Shown: piece after piece, positions 57,159 to 64,000 of the stretch | Position numbering within the stretch: position 1 is the first letter of the stretch | How the letters are laid out: the number at the start of each line of letters is the position of its first letter | Origin: Arcobacter acticola | Lineage (GTDB): Bacteria; Campylobacterota; Campylobacteria; Campylobacterales; Arcobacteraceae | DNA: 64,000 nt | Reading direction: 5' to 3' | Assembly: GCF_013177675.1 (NCBI RefSeq) | Contig: NZ_CP042652.1 | Location: forward strand, 868,001-932,000 | Made by a program: the position numbers and the translations under genes | The notes under the pieces: model-generated | Databases searched by the model: none | What the model was told of the DNA's origin: nothing | Seen by the model: the letters and a program-made list of their open reading frames with translations, nothing else

Positions 57159-58224
57159 AACAAAAAACATACTACTAACAGGAACAGCAGGATTTATAGG
57201 TTCAAACTTCGTGCCATATTTCCTAAATAAATATCCAGAATATAATCTAATAAACCTAGACCTTCTAACATACGCAGGAACTCTAGATAACCTAAAAGAG
57301 TGTGAAAATAATCCAAGATATAAATTTATAAAAGGTGATATCTGTAATAGAGAATTAGTAGAATTTATTTTTACTGAATATGATATAAATGGTGTAATAC
57401 ATTTTGCAGCAGAATCTCATGTAGATAACTCTATTAAAAACCCAGGTGTGTTTGTACAAACAAATGTAACAGGTACTTTTACGTTAATTGATGTTGCATA
57501 TAAGTATTGGATGACTGGACCAAATCAATATCATTCAAAATTCAAAACTCAAAATTCAACATTACCAAGATTCCATCATATCTCAACAGATGAAGTATAT
57601 GGAACACTTTCTTTAGATCCAACAGATCTTTTTACTGAAACTACACCTTACGCTCCAAACTCTCCATACTCAGCTTCTAAAGCATCAAGTGATATGATTA
57701 TAAGAGCTTATAATGAAACATATGGAATGAATACAGTAATTACAAACTGTTCTAATAACTATGGACCAAAACAACATGATGAAAAACTAATTCCAACAAT
57801 TATAAGAAATGCATTAAAAGGAAATCCAATTCCAATCTATGGTGATGGAAAGAATATAAGAGATTGGTTATATGTACTAGATCATTGTAAAGGTATAGAT
57901 GTAGTTTACCATACAGGAAAAACAGGTGAGACTTATAATATTGGTGGAAGAAATGAAAGAACAAATTTACAAATAGTAAATACAATATGTGAAATACTTG
58001 ATAAAAAATATCCAATCAAAAATAATTCAAAATTCAAAACTCAAAATTCAACATTGTCTTCATACAAAAGTTTAATAACTTTTGTTGAAGACAGAGCAGG
58101 ACATGATAGACGATATGCTATTGATGCAACTAAGTTAGAAAATGAGCTTGGTTGGAAAGCTGATGAGAACTTTGATAGTGGGATTTTACTTACTATTGAG
58201 TGGTATTTAGAGAAGTATAATTAG
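57145..58224 (+). CDS. rmlB: dTDP-glucose 4,6-dehydratase, with two in-frame repeat insertions
   Basis: A 359-residue dehydratase catalysing the second step of dTDP-rhamnose synthesis. GTAGFIGSNFVPYF binds NAD; HHISTDEVYG and YSASKASSDM (YxxxK) form the active site; RDWLYVLDHCKGI and VEDRAGHDRRYAID follow. It carries the peptide SKFKTQNSTL twice: before PRFHHISTDEVYG and before SSYKSLITFVEDR. Both come from an identical 31-bp DNA repeat and lie at loops where other RmlB proteins vary in length. The protein is slightly longer than usual and probably active. Confidence 0.95.
   Translation: MQTTKTKNILLTGTAGFIGSNFVPYFLNKYPEYNLINLDLLTYAGTLDNLKECENNPRYKFIKGDICNRELVEFIFTEYDINGVIHFAAESHVDNSIKNPGVFVQTNVTGTFTLIDVAYKYWMTGPNQYHSKFKTQNSTLPRFHHISTDEVYGTLSLDPTDLFTETTPYAPNSPYSASKASSDMIIRAYNETYGMNTVITNCSNNYGPKQHDEKLIPTIIRNALKGNPIPIYGDGKNIRDWLYVLDHCKGIDVVYHTGKTGETYNIGGRNERTNLQIVNTICEILDKKYPIKNNSKFKTQNSTLSSYKSLITFVEDRAGHDRRYAIDATKLENELGWKADENFDSGILLTIEWYLEKYN
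57533..57563 (+). repeat. 31-bp AATTCAA-type repeat in rmlB, copy 1
   Basis: Begins ATTCAAAATTCAAAACTC and is identical over 31 bases to 58025-58055. It is read in the same frame in both places (SKFKTQNST). It is made of near-tandem TTCAAAA units. Confidence 0.85.
58025..58055 (+). repeat. 31-bp AATTCAA-type repeat in rmlB, copy 2
   Basis: Identical to 57533-57563 over 31 bases, 492 bases away, in the same reading frame. A weaker relative is found in rmlD at 53398-53425. Confidence 0.85.
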
Positions 58225-58229
58225 TATCA

Positions 58230-58282
58230 AAAGTAGTTATTTATCTATTTTTAGTTAAAATCTTCAACTTTTATGAAAAATA
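58230..58282 (+). repeat. 53-bp repeat, copy 2 (upstream of the Wzz-like gene)
   Basis: 48 of 53 bases match 48116-48168. A TATAAA at 58296-58301 lies 13 bases after it. It lies 130 bases before the TTG start of the Wzz-like gene. The rest of this ~190-base gap shows no gene. Confidence 0.7.
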
Positions 58283-58413
58283 TCTACAATAATGATATAA
58301 AAGTTATCTAAGATTTTACGAATTTTAAAAGAATTTAACAAAAATTTCAAAAAAGAGTCATTTGAGAGTCATTTGATTGGTATAATTATAAGATAAAATA
58401 TAAGGTGTGAAAA

Positions 58414-59382
58414 TTGGAAGAAAAAGTATATGTTGAAGAAGAGATTGATTTAAGAGATTTATTTAAAACTATTTGGGATAGAAGAATATTTATCTTAGTT
58501 TTTACTTTAGTGGTTACTTTGTTAGCTATAGTTTATGTAAGTATCAAAACACCAATATACGAAGTAAAAGCTTTACTCGAAATAGGTAGTTATAAAACAG
58601 AAATTGTAAATGAGCAAGGGCAAACTACTATTGAAACTAAAAATTTAGATGATGCAAATGAATTATCTAAAAAGCTTTCAATGATTTTTATAGATTTGAA
58701 AGAAAATGAAAAAGATAAAGAATTCGAAATTACAAAAATCAATCTTTCAAAAGGCTTGAAAAATTTTATTGAAGTTTCTTCAGAATCAACTTCAAATGAT
58801 CTTGGAATAAAAGGTTTGAATGAAATAGTTACATACACAAAAGCTATTCACTCAAAGCTATTAAAAGATGTTAAAGAAAAAAATGATTTAGAAATAAAAA
58901 ATATAGATCTTTTGATTTCAAATATTCAAACTGATAAAATTGTAAATATTAATAAAAAAATAGAATTATATGATCAAAATATAATAAATCTAGAAGAACA
59001 AATGAAATCAGTAATAGAAACCTTGAAAAATATGAATACATTAGACTATTCAATAACTGCACTAAAATTGATGGAAAAAAGAGATATATCAAATGAAATA
59101 ATTTCAAATAAATCAAAACTATATGATTTAATTGAACAAAAAGAAAATATTACAAATATTGATTTAAATAAATTATTGGAAAGAAAAAAGTTATTAGAAA
59201 CTCTTTCTTTACCACATAATTTTAAGAATACAGAAATAGTTGGAAATATTTTAACAGATGATAATCCAATCAAACCTAAGAAAAAACTTATAGTTGTAGT
59301 TGCATTTGTAACAGGATTTATATTGGCTATTTTTATGGTGTTTTTTATACAGTTTGTTAATGGTATTAGAAAAGAAAAGTAA
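58414..59382 (+). CDS. Wzz-type chain length determinant protein, TTG start
   Basis: A 322-residue inner-membrane protein of the Wzz family. Two membrane helices (about 26-46 and 293-315) flank a long helical periplasmic region with coiled-coil segments. IYEVKALLEIGSY after the first helix is typical. Wzz proteins set the chain length of O-antigen or capsule polymers. The start is TTG at 58414, with AAGG eight bases upstream. It heads the polysaccharide operon that runs to the end of the window. Confidence 0.85.
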   Translation: MEEKVYVEEEIDLRDLFKTIWDRRIFILVFTLVVTLLAIVYVSIKTPIYEVKALLEIGSYKTEIVNEQGQTTIETKNLDDANELSKKLSMIFIDLKENEKDKEFEITKINLSKGLKNFIEVSSESTSNDLGIKGLNEIVTYTKAIHSKLLKDVKEKNDLEIKNIDLLISNIQTDKIVNINKKIELYDQNIINLEEQMKSVIETLKNMNTLDYSITALKLMEKRDISNEIISNKSKLYDLIEQKENITNIDLNKLLERKKLLETLSLPHNFKNTEIVGNILTDDNPIKPKKKLIVVVAFVTGFILAIFMVFFIQFVNGIRKEK

Positions 59383-59385
59383 AAA

Positions 59386-60432
59386 ATGAATATTTTAATC
59401 ACTGGCGGTGCTGGATATATAGGTTCACACACACTTATAGAACTTCATAATGCTGGATATAATTTCATAGTATATGATAATCTTTGTAACTCTTCAGAAG
59501 AATCTCTGAAACGAGTTTCTAAAATCATCTCAAAAGATATAATCTTCGAACAAGGCGATATTCGAGATACAGCAACTTTAAAAAAAGTATTTAAAAAATA
59601 CAGTATTGACTCAGTAATTCACTTTGCAGGATTAAAAGCAGTAGGTGAATCAGTAGAAAATCCATTATCATACTATGACAACAATGTAGTAGGAACACTA
59701 AGACTACTAGAAGTTATGAAAGATTTCGGTTGTAAAAAAATAGTATTTTCAAGTTCAGCAACCGTATATAATGAAGTAGATGCAAAAAACTACACACCAC
59801 TAAATGAGTCAAATCCTACTGGAAACACTACAAATCCATACGGAACAAGTAAATATATGATTGAGAGAATTTTAAATGACCTTTATATCAGTGATAACAG
59901 TTTTAAAATAGCAATTTTAAGATACTTCAATCCAGTTGGAGCTCATGAAAGTGGCACAATAGGCGAAGACCCAAATGGAATACCAAACAACCTAATGCCA
60001 TTTATATCTCAAACAGCTGTAGGAAAAAGAGAGTATTTGAGTGTATTTGGTGGAGACTATGATACAAGTGATGGTACAGGAGTTCGAGACTATATTCATG
60101 TGGTTGATTTAGCAGATGCACATGTAAAAGCCATAGACTATCTAGGAAGCGATAAAATCTCACTTCAAAATCAAAAACCACTAATAGTAAATATAGGAAC
60201 AGGTACAGGATATAGTGTACTTGATATGGTAAAAGCTTTTGAAAAAGCAAGTAATAAAAAAATACCATACAAAATAGTGCCTAGACGAGCAGGAGACATA
60301 GCAAAGTGCTATGCTAATCCTTCTTTTGCAAAAGAGGTTTTAGACTGGGAAGCAATAAAAACTATCGAAGATATGTGTACAGATAGTTGGAAATGGCAAA
60401 GTAATAATCCAGATGGGTATATACTTAATTAA
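59386..60432 (+). CDS. galE: UDP-glucose 4-epimerase
   Basis: A 348-residue short-chain dehydrogenase interconverting UDP-glucose and UDP-galactose (or the N-acetyl forms). [21 protein letters not shown] binds [12 protein letters not shown] and YGTSKYM (YxxxK) form the catalytic site; [22 protein letters not shown] and [17 protein letters not shown] are conserved. It starts three bases after the Wzz-like gene and is followed by a nucleotide-sugar dehydrogenase. Confidence 0.95.
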   Translation: MNILITGGAGYIGSHTLIELHNAGYNFIVYDNLCNSSEESLKRVSKIISKDIIFEQGDIRDTATLKKVFKKYSIDSVIHFAGLKAVGESVENPLSYYDNNVVGTLRLLEVMKDFGCKKIVFSSSATVYNEVDAKNYTPLNESNPTGNTTNPYGTSKYMIERILNDLYISDNSFKIAILRYFNPVGAHESGTIGEDPNGIPNNLMPFISQTAVGKREYLSVFGGDYDTSDGTGVRDYIHVVDLADAHVKAIDYLGSDKISLQNQKPLIVNIGTGTGYSVLDMVKAFEKASNKKIPYKIVPRRAGDIAKCYANPSFAKEVLDWEAIKTIEDMCTDSWKWQSNNPDGYILN

Positions 60433-60444
60433 AATGGAGAATAT

Positions 60445-61713
60445 ATGAATAACAAAATATGTATAATAGGACTCGGGTACGTGGGCTTACCTTTAGCGCA
60501 TGCATTTAGTGAAAAATATGAAGTTGTAGGATTTGATATAAATAAACCTAGAATTGATGAATTAAATTCAGGGTTTGATAGAACTTTAGAGTTAACAGAA
60601 AATCAAGTTAAAGAATCATTAAAAAATGGAATGAAATTTACTTTAAATGTTGAAGATATTAAAGATTGTAATATCTATATTGTTACCGTTCCAACTCCTA
60701 TTGATGATAACAATGAACCAGATTTAACACCTATTGTAAAATCAACTGAAACAATTGCAAAAATATTAAAAAAAGATGATATTGTTATTTATGAATCTAC
60801 AGTTTATCCAGGTGTTACAGAAGAAGTTTGTGTACCTATTTTAGAAGAATTTTCTGGATTAAAATTTAATGAAACATTTTTTTGTGGATATAGTCCTGAA
60901 AGAATTAATCCAGGTGATAAAGAACATACAGTTACTAAGATACTTAAAATTACTTCAGGTTCAACTCCTGAAATTGCAAAAAAAGTAGATAACTTATATA
61001 AATCTATTATAACAGCTGGTACACACTTAGCTCCTACTATAAAAGTAGCAGAAGCTGCAAAAGTTATAGAAAATACTCAAAGAGATGTAAACATAGCACT
61101 TATAAATGAACTTGCTATGATTTTTGACCTTATGAATATTAATACTCATGATGTTATTGAAGCAGCAGGAACTAAATGGAATTTTATTAAATTAACTCCT
61201 GGATTAGTTGGTGGACACTGTATAGGTGTTGATCCATATTATTTAACACATAAAGCTCAAAGTTTAGGATATATGCCTAATCTTATCTTAGGTGCTAGAC
61301 AAATAAACAATGGTATGAGTAAATTAATAGCAGATAAAGCTATTAAAAAAATGGTTAAATTTGATAAAAAACTAAAAAATGCAAATATATTACTTTTAGG
61401 AGTAACATTTAAAGAAAATTGCCCAGATATGAGAAACTCTAAAGTAATGGATATTATTAAAGAATTAAATGAATACGAATGCAATGTTGAAGTATATGAT
61501 TATTGGGTAGATAGAAGTGATAAAGAAACAAAACATCTTAACTTTATAGATGAACTACCATTAAATAGTAAAAAATATGATTCTATTATAGTTGCTGTTG
61601 GACATGATAAATTTAAAGAAATTACAACTGATGATTATAAAAATATGTCAAATGGTGAGCCAATTATTATCGATGTTAAAGGCATCGTAGAAAAACCAAC
61701 TTGGAGATTATAA
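60445..61713 (+). CDS. wbpA: UDP-N-acetylhexosamine 6-dehydrogenase (WbpA/WbpO/TviB-like)
   Basis: A 422-residue NAD-dependent nucleotide-sugar dehydrogenase that oxidises C6 of a UDP-HexNAc to the uronic acid. IIGLGYVGLPLAHAFSEKYEV is the NAD fold, EAAGTKWNFIKLTPGLVGGHCIGVDPYYL contains the catalytic Cys (split here across two blocks), and VTFKENCPDMRNSKV follows. With wbpB-, wbpD- and wbpE-like genes directly downstream it most likely acts as WbpA on UDP-GlcNAc. WbpO/TviB-type use of UDP-GalNAc or ManNAc cannot be excluded from sequence. Confidence 0.88.
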   Translation: MNNKICIIGLGYVGLPLAHAFSEKYEVVGFDINKPRIDELNSGFDRTLELTENQVKESLKNGMKFTLNVEDIKDCNIYIVTVPTPIDDNNEPDLTPIVKSTETIAKILKKDDIVIYESTVYPGVTEEVCVPILEEFSGLKFNETFFCGYSPERINPGDKEHTVTKILKITSGSTPEIAKKVDNLYKSIITAGTHLAPTIKVAEAAKVIENTQRDVNIALINELAMIFDLMNINTHDVIEAAGTKWNFIKLTPGLVGGHCIGVDPYYLTHKAQSLGYMPNLILGARQINNGMSKLIADKAIKKMVKFDKKLKNANILLLGVTFKENCPDMRNSKVMDIIKELNEYECNVEVYDYWVDRSDKETKHLNFIDELPLNSKKYDSIIVAVGHDKFKEITTDDYKNMSNGEPIIIDVKGIVEKPTWRL

Positions 61714-61716
61714 AAA

Positions 61717-62685
61717 ATGCCAAATAAAAAAAATTTTGCACTTATAGGTGCTTCTGGATATATAGCACCAAGACACATGAAAGCTATAAAAGAAACTGGT
61801 AATGATTTAGTTGCTGCTCTTGATCCATATGATGGAATTGGAATTATGGATAGTAACTTTCCACAAGCTCATTTTTTTACTGAATTTGAAAGATTTGATA
61901 GATTTGTCGATAAATGGCATAGAGATGGTAATAAAAAAATAGAATATATTGGAATTACAACTCCAAATTATTTACATGATTCTCATATTAGATTTGCTTT
62001 AAAAAATGGTGCACATGCTATTTGTGAAAAACCATTGGTTTTAAATCCTCATAATATTGATCAATTAAAAGTTATTGAAGAAGAAACAGGTAAAAAAGTT
62101 TATAATATTTTACAATTAAGACTTCATGATTCAATCATCGCTTTAAAAGAAAAAATAGCAAAAGAATTAGAAGAAAATCCAGATAAAATATATGATATTG
62201 ATCTAACGTATCTTACTTCAAGAGGTAAATGGTACTTTGTATCTTGGAAAGGGGATGAAGCTAAATCCGGAGGAATAGCATCAAATATAGGTGTTCACTT
62301 CTTTGATATGTTATCTTGGATATTTGGACCTATTGAAGAAAATATTGTTCATTTAAAAGAAGCAGATGCAAATGCTGGATTTATGAAACTAAAAAATGCA
62401 AATGTAAGATGGTTCTTGTCTGTAAATTATAATTATATTCCTGAAGATATAAAAGCAACTGGGAAAACTACATTTAGAAGTATTACTGTTGATGGTGAAG
62501 AATTTGAATTTTCGGAAGGATTTACAGATTTACATACAAGATCTTATGAACATATCTTAAATGGTGGAGGATTTGGTCTTGATGAAGCTAGAAACTCTAT
62601 AAATATTGTTTCAGTTATACGAAAACTTACTCCTCTTGGACTTCAAGGTGAATATCATCCATTTTGTAAAAAGGTGCTAGTATAA
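61717..62685 (+). CDS. wbpB: UDP-GlcNAcA 3-dehydrogenase (WbpB/WlbA-like, Gfo/Idh/MocA)
   Basis: A 322-residue oxidoreductase. [21 protein letters not shown] is the NAD fold, and [14 protein letters not shown] holds the conserved [23 protein letters not shown] is typical of the WbpB/WlbA subgroup. It would oxidise C3 of UDP-GlcNAc uronic acid, preparing for transamination. It begins three bases after wbpA and overlaps wbpD by one base. Confidence 0.9.
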   Translation: MPNKKNFALIGASGYIAPRHMKAIKETGNDLVAALDPYDGIGIMDSNFPQAHFFTEFERFDRFVDKWHRDGNKKIEYIGITTPNYLHDSHIRFALKNGAHAICEKPLVLNPHNIDQLKVIEEETGKKVYNILQLRLHDSIIALKEKIAKELEENPDKIYDIDLTYLTSRGKWYFVSWKGDEAKSGGIASNIGVHFFDMLSWIFGPIEENIVHLKEADANAGFMKLKNANVRWFLSVNYNYIPEDIKATGKTTFRSITVDGEEFEFSEGFTDLHTRSYEHILNGGGFGLDEARNSINIVSVIRKLTPLGLQGEYHPFCKKVLV

Positions 62686-63269
62686 TGGAAAATTTTTTTG
62701 TACATGAATCTTCATTTATAGATGAAAATGTAAAAATAGGTGATAATACTAAAATATGGCATTTTTCACATATCTTAGGTGGTTCAAATATTGGAGATAA
62801 CTGTTCTTTTGGACAGAATTGTGTAGTTGGTCCAAAAGTAAATATTGGAAACGGTGTAAAAGTTCAAAATAATATCTCTATATATGAAGGTGTAGAAATA
62901 GAAGATGATGTTTTTCTTGGACCTTCTATGGTATTTACAAATGTTACAAATCCAAGAGCATTTATAGTAAGACGTGAAGAGTTTAAAAAAACTATAATGA
63001 AAAAAGGTTGTTCAGTTGGTGCAAATGCCACTATAGTTTGTGGTGTAACTATTGGTGAATATGCACTTATAGGAAGTGGAACTGTAGTAAACAAAGATGT
63101 AAAGCCATATGCACTTATGGTAGGAGTTCCTGCACGTCAAATAGGATGGGTTTCAAAAGCTGGAAATACACTAAAATTTGATGAAAATAATATGGCTGTT
63201 GATAGCTTTGATAATACAAAGTATAAAATAGAAAATGATAATTTGATTTTAATAAAGAGTAAAAAATGA
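62685..63269 (+). CDS. wbpD: UDP-sugar N-acetyltransferase (WbpD/WlbB-like)
   Basis: A 194-residue left-handed beta-helix acyltransferase made of hexapeptide repeats: [33 protein letters not shown], then [26 protein letters not shown]-type turns near the end ([16 protein letters not shown]) match the family. It would acetylate the 3-amino group of the uronic acid using acetyl-CoA. The stop overlaps the aminotransferase start (ATGA). Confidence 0.9.
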   Translation: MENFFVHESSFIDENVKIGDNTKIWHFSHILGGSNIGDNCSFGQNCVVGPKVNIGNGVKVQNNISIYEGVEIEDDVFLGPSMVFTNVTNPRAFIVRREEFKKTIMKKGCSVGANATIVCGVTIGEYALIGSGTVVNKDVKPYALMVGVPARQIGWVSKAGNTLKFDENNMAVDSFDNTKYKIENDNLILIKSKK

Positions 63270-64000
63270 AGATAGATTTCGCAAACTTACAATACCAACA
63301 TAATCTTTATAAAGATGAAATAGAAGAAGCAATTTTAAAAGTAGCAAGAAATTGTAACTTTATTATGGGAAATGAAGTACAAGAGTTGGAAAAATCACTA
63401 GAAGACTTTACTGGTGCAAAATATGCTGTAACTTGTAGTAATGGAACAGATGCACTACTTCTTGCTATGATGGCACTTGATATAAAACCAGGTGATGAAG
63501 TGATAACTACTCCATTTACTTTTATAGCAACTGCTGAAACAATAGCATTTTTAGGAGCAACTCCTGTATTTGTAGATATCGATGAAAAAACTTACAATAT
63601 TGACCCAAATAAAATAGAAGACAAAATAACATCTAAAACAAAAGCTATTATTCCTGTATCACTTTATGGACAAGCAGCTGATATGGATAAAATTCAAGAT
63701 ATAGCAACTAAGCATAATCTAAAAATTATTATTGATGGAGCACAAAGTTTTGGTTGTACTTATAATGGTAAAACAGATTCAAATTTAGGTGATATATCAA
63801 CAACTTCATTTTTCCCTGCAAAACCGCTTGGATGTTATGGAGATGGTGGAGCAGTATTTACAAATGATGAAAAAATAGCAAATAAAATGAAATCATTAAG
63901 ACTTCATGGTCAATCAAAAAGATACCATCATAAATATATTGGAATGGGTGGAAGACTTGATACACTTCAAGCAGCTATTTTAAATATAAAACTAAAATAT
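63266..64000 (+). CDS. wbpE: DegT/DnrJ/EryC1 aminotransferase (WbpE/WlbC-like), cut by window end
   Basis: The first 245 residues of a PLP-dependent sugar aminotransferase. [20 protein letters not shown] is the start. [15 protein letters not shown] binds PLP phosphate, [15 protein letters not shown] holds the ring Asp, and [16 protein letters not shown] the PLP lysine. It would transfer an amino group to C3 of the keto-uronic acid between the WbpB and WbpD steps. The C-terminal third lies outside the window. Confidence 0.93.
   Translation, partial: MKIDFANLQYQHNLYKDEIEEAILKVARNCNFIMGNEVQELEKSLEDFTGAKYAVTCSNGTDALLLAMMALDIKPGDEVITTPFTFIATAETIAFLGATPVFVDIDEKTYNIDPNKIEDKITSKTKAIIPVSLYGQAADMDKIQDIATKHNLKIIIDGAQSFGCTYNGKTDSNLGDISTTSFFPAKPLGCYGDGGAVFTNDEKIANKMKSLRLHGQSKRYHHKYIGMGGRLDTLQAAILNIKLKY

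Noticed and set aside
59046-59432. Opposite-strand frame over the Wzz-like gene and galE start
   Set aside because: No family resemblance, overlaps two well-supported genes, and composition fits a shadow frame.

Overview
The window is chromosomal DNA from a Campylobacterota (Epsilonproteobacteria) bacterium of the Arcobacter group. This rests on the very low G+C, dense short-spaced gene blocks, and gene orders that I recall from Campylobacter jejuni and relatives: amidase, nitronate monooxygenase, tyrS, RelA/SpoT, rpoZ, pyrH; rplY, pth, LptF/G permease; lysS, glyA, SPOR protein; pdxA-pdxJ. The genus is an inference. No database was searched.

Positions 1-23820 are mostly core genome. They hold a helicase fragment, a CBS protein, a TSUP permease, a GGDEF cyclase, a hemerythrin with a membrane protein, argH, cheV, tcdA, greA-argC-phosphoesterase-uvrB-nth, a GlpD-like dehydrogenase, a copper-type TonB receptor, a HicA/HicB pair, an HD protein, a DUF2156 and GNAT pair, and rpiB-lepB-folD. 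An ISAs1-type element with a frameshifted transposase sits at about 23896-25155. Positions 25246-47573 are again core: translation, cell wall, stringent response, vitamin B6, tryptophan, isoprenoid and replication genes. dnaB carries an in-frame mini-intein inside its Walker A motif. Perfect hairpins mark several convergent gene ends.

Positions 47600-58224 are an accessory-rich stretch built around the dTDP-L-rhamnose genes rmlA, rmlC, rmlD and rmlB. Other DNA lies upstream of the set or at almost every joint: MNT nucleotidyltransferase genes, a HEPN toxin, a decayed antitoxin, an IS5-family element that splits rmlA, a KilA-N gene, an addiction-module antitoxin, an IS21-family element that may split a PIN-toxin antitoxin gene, and the PIN toxin. 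rmlB has two copies of a 31-bp repeat inserted in frame. From 58414 to the end runs a surface polysaccharide operon: a Wzz-like protein, galE, and wbpA/B/D/E-like genes for UDP-2,3-diacetamido-glucuronic acid. A 53-bp sequence placed like a promoter element occurs upstream of both polysaccharide blocks.

Two core genes, uvrB and the N-acetylmuramoyl-L-alanine amidase gene, have no ATG, GTG or TTG at the position their protein requires. Each has a Shine-Dalgarno sequence properly spaced from ATC (uvrB) or ATT (amidase). Together with the DnaB intein and the disrupted rhamnose operon these are the most notable observations. No rRNA, tRNA or CRISPR array was recognised.
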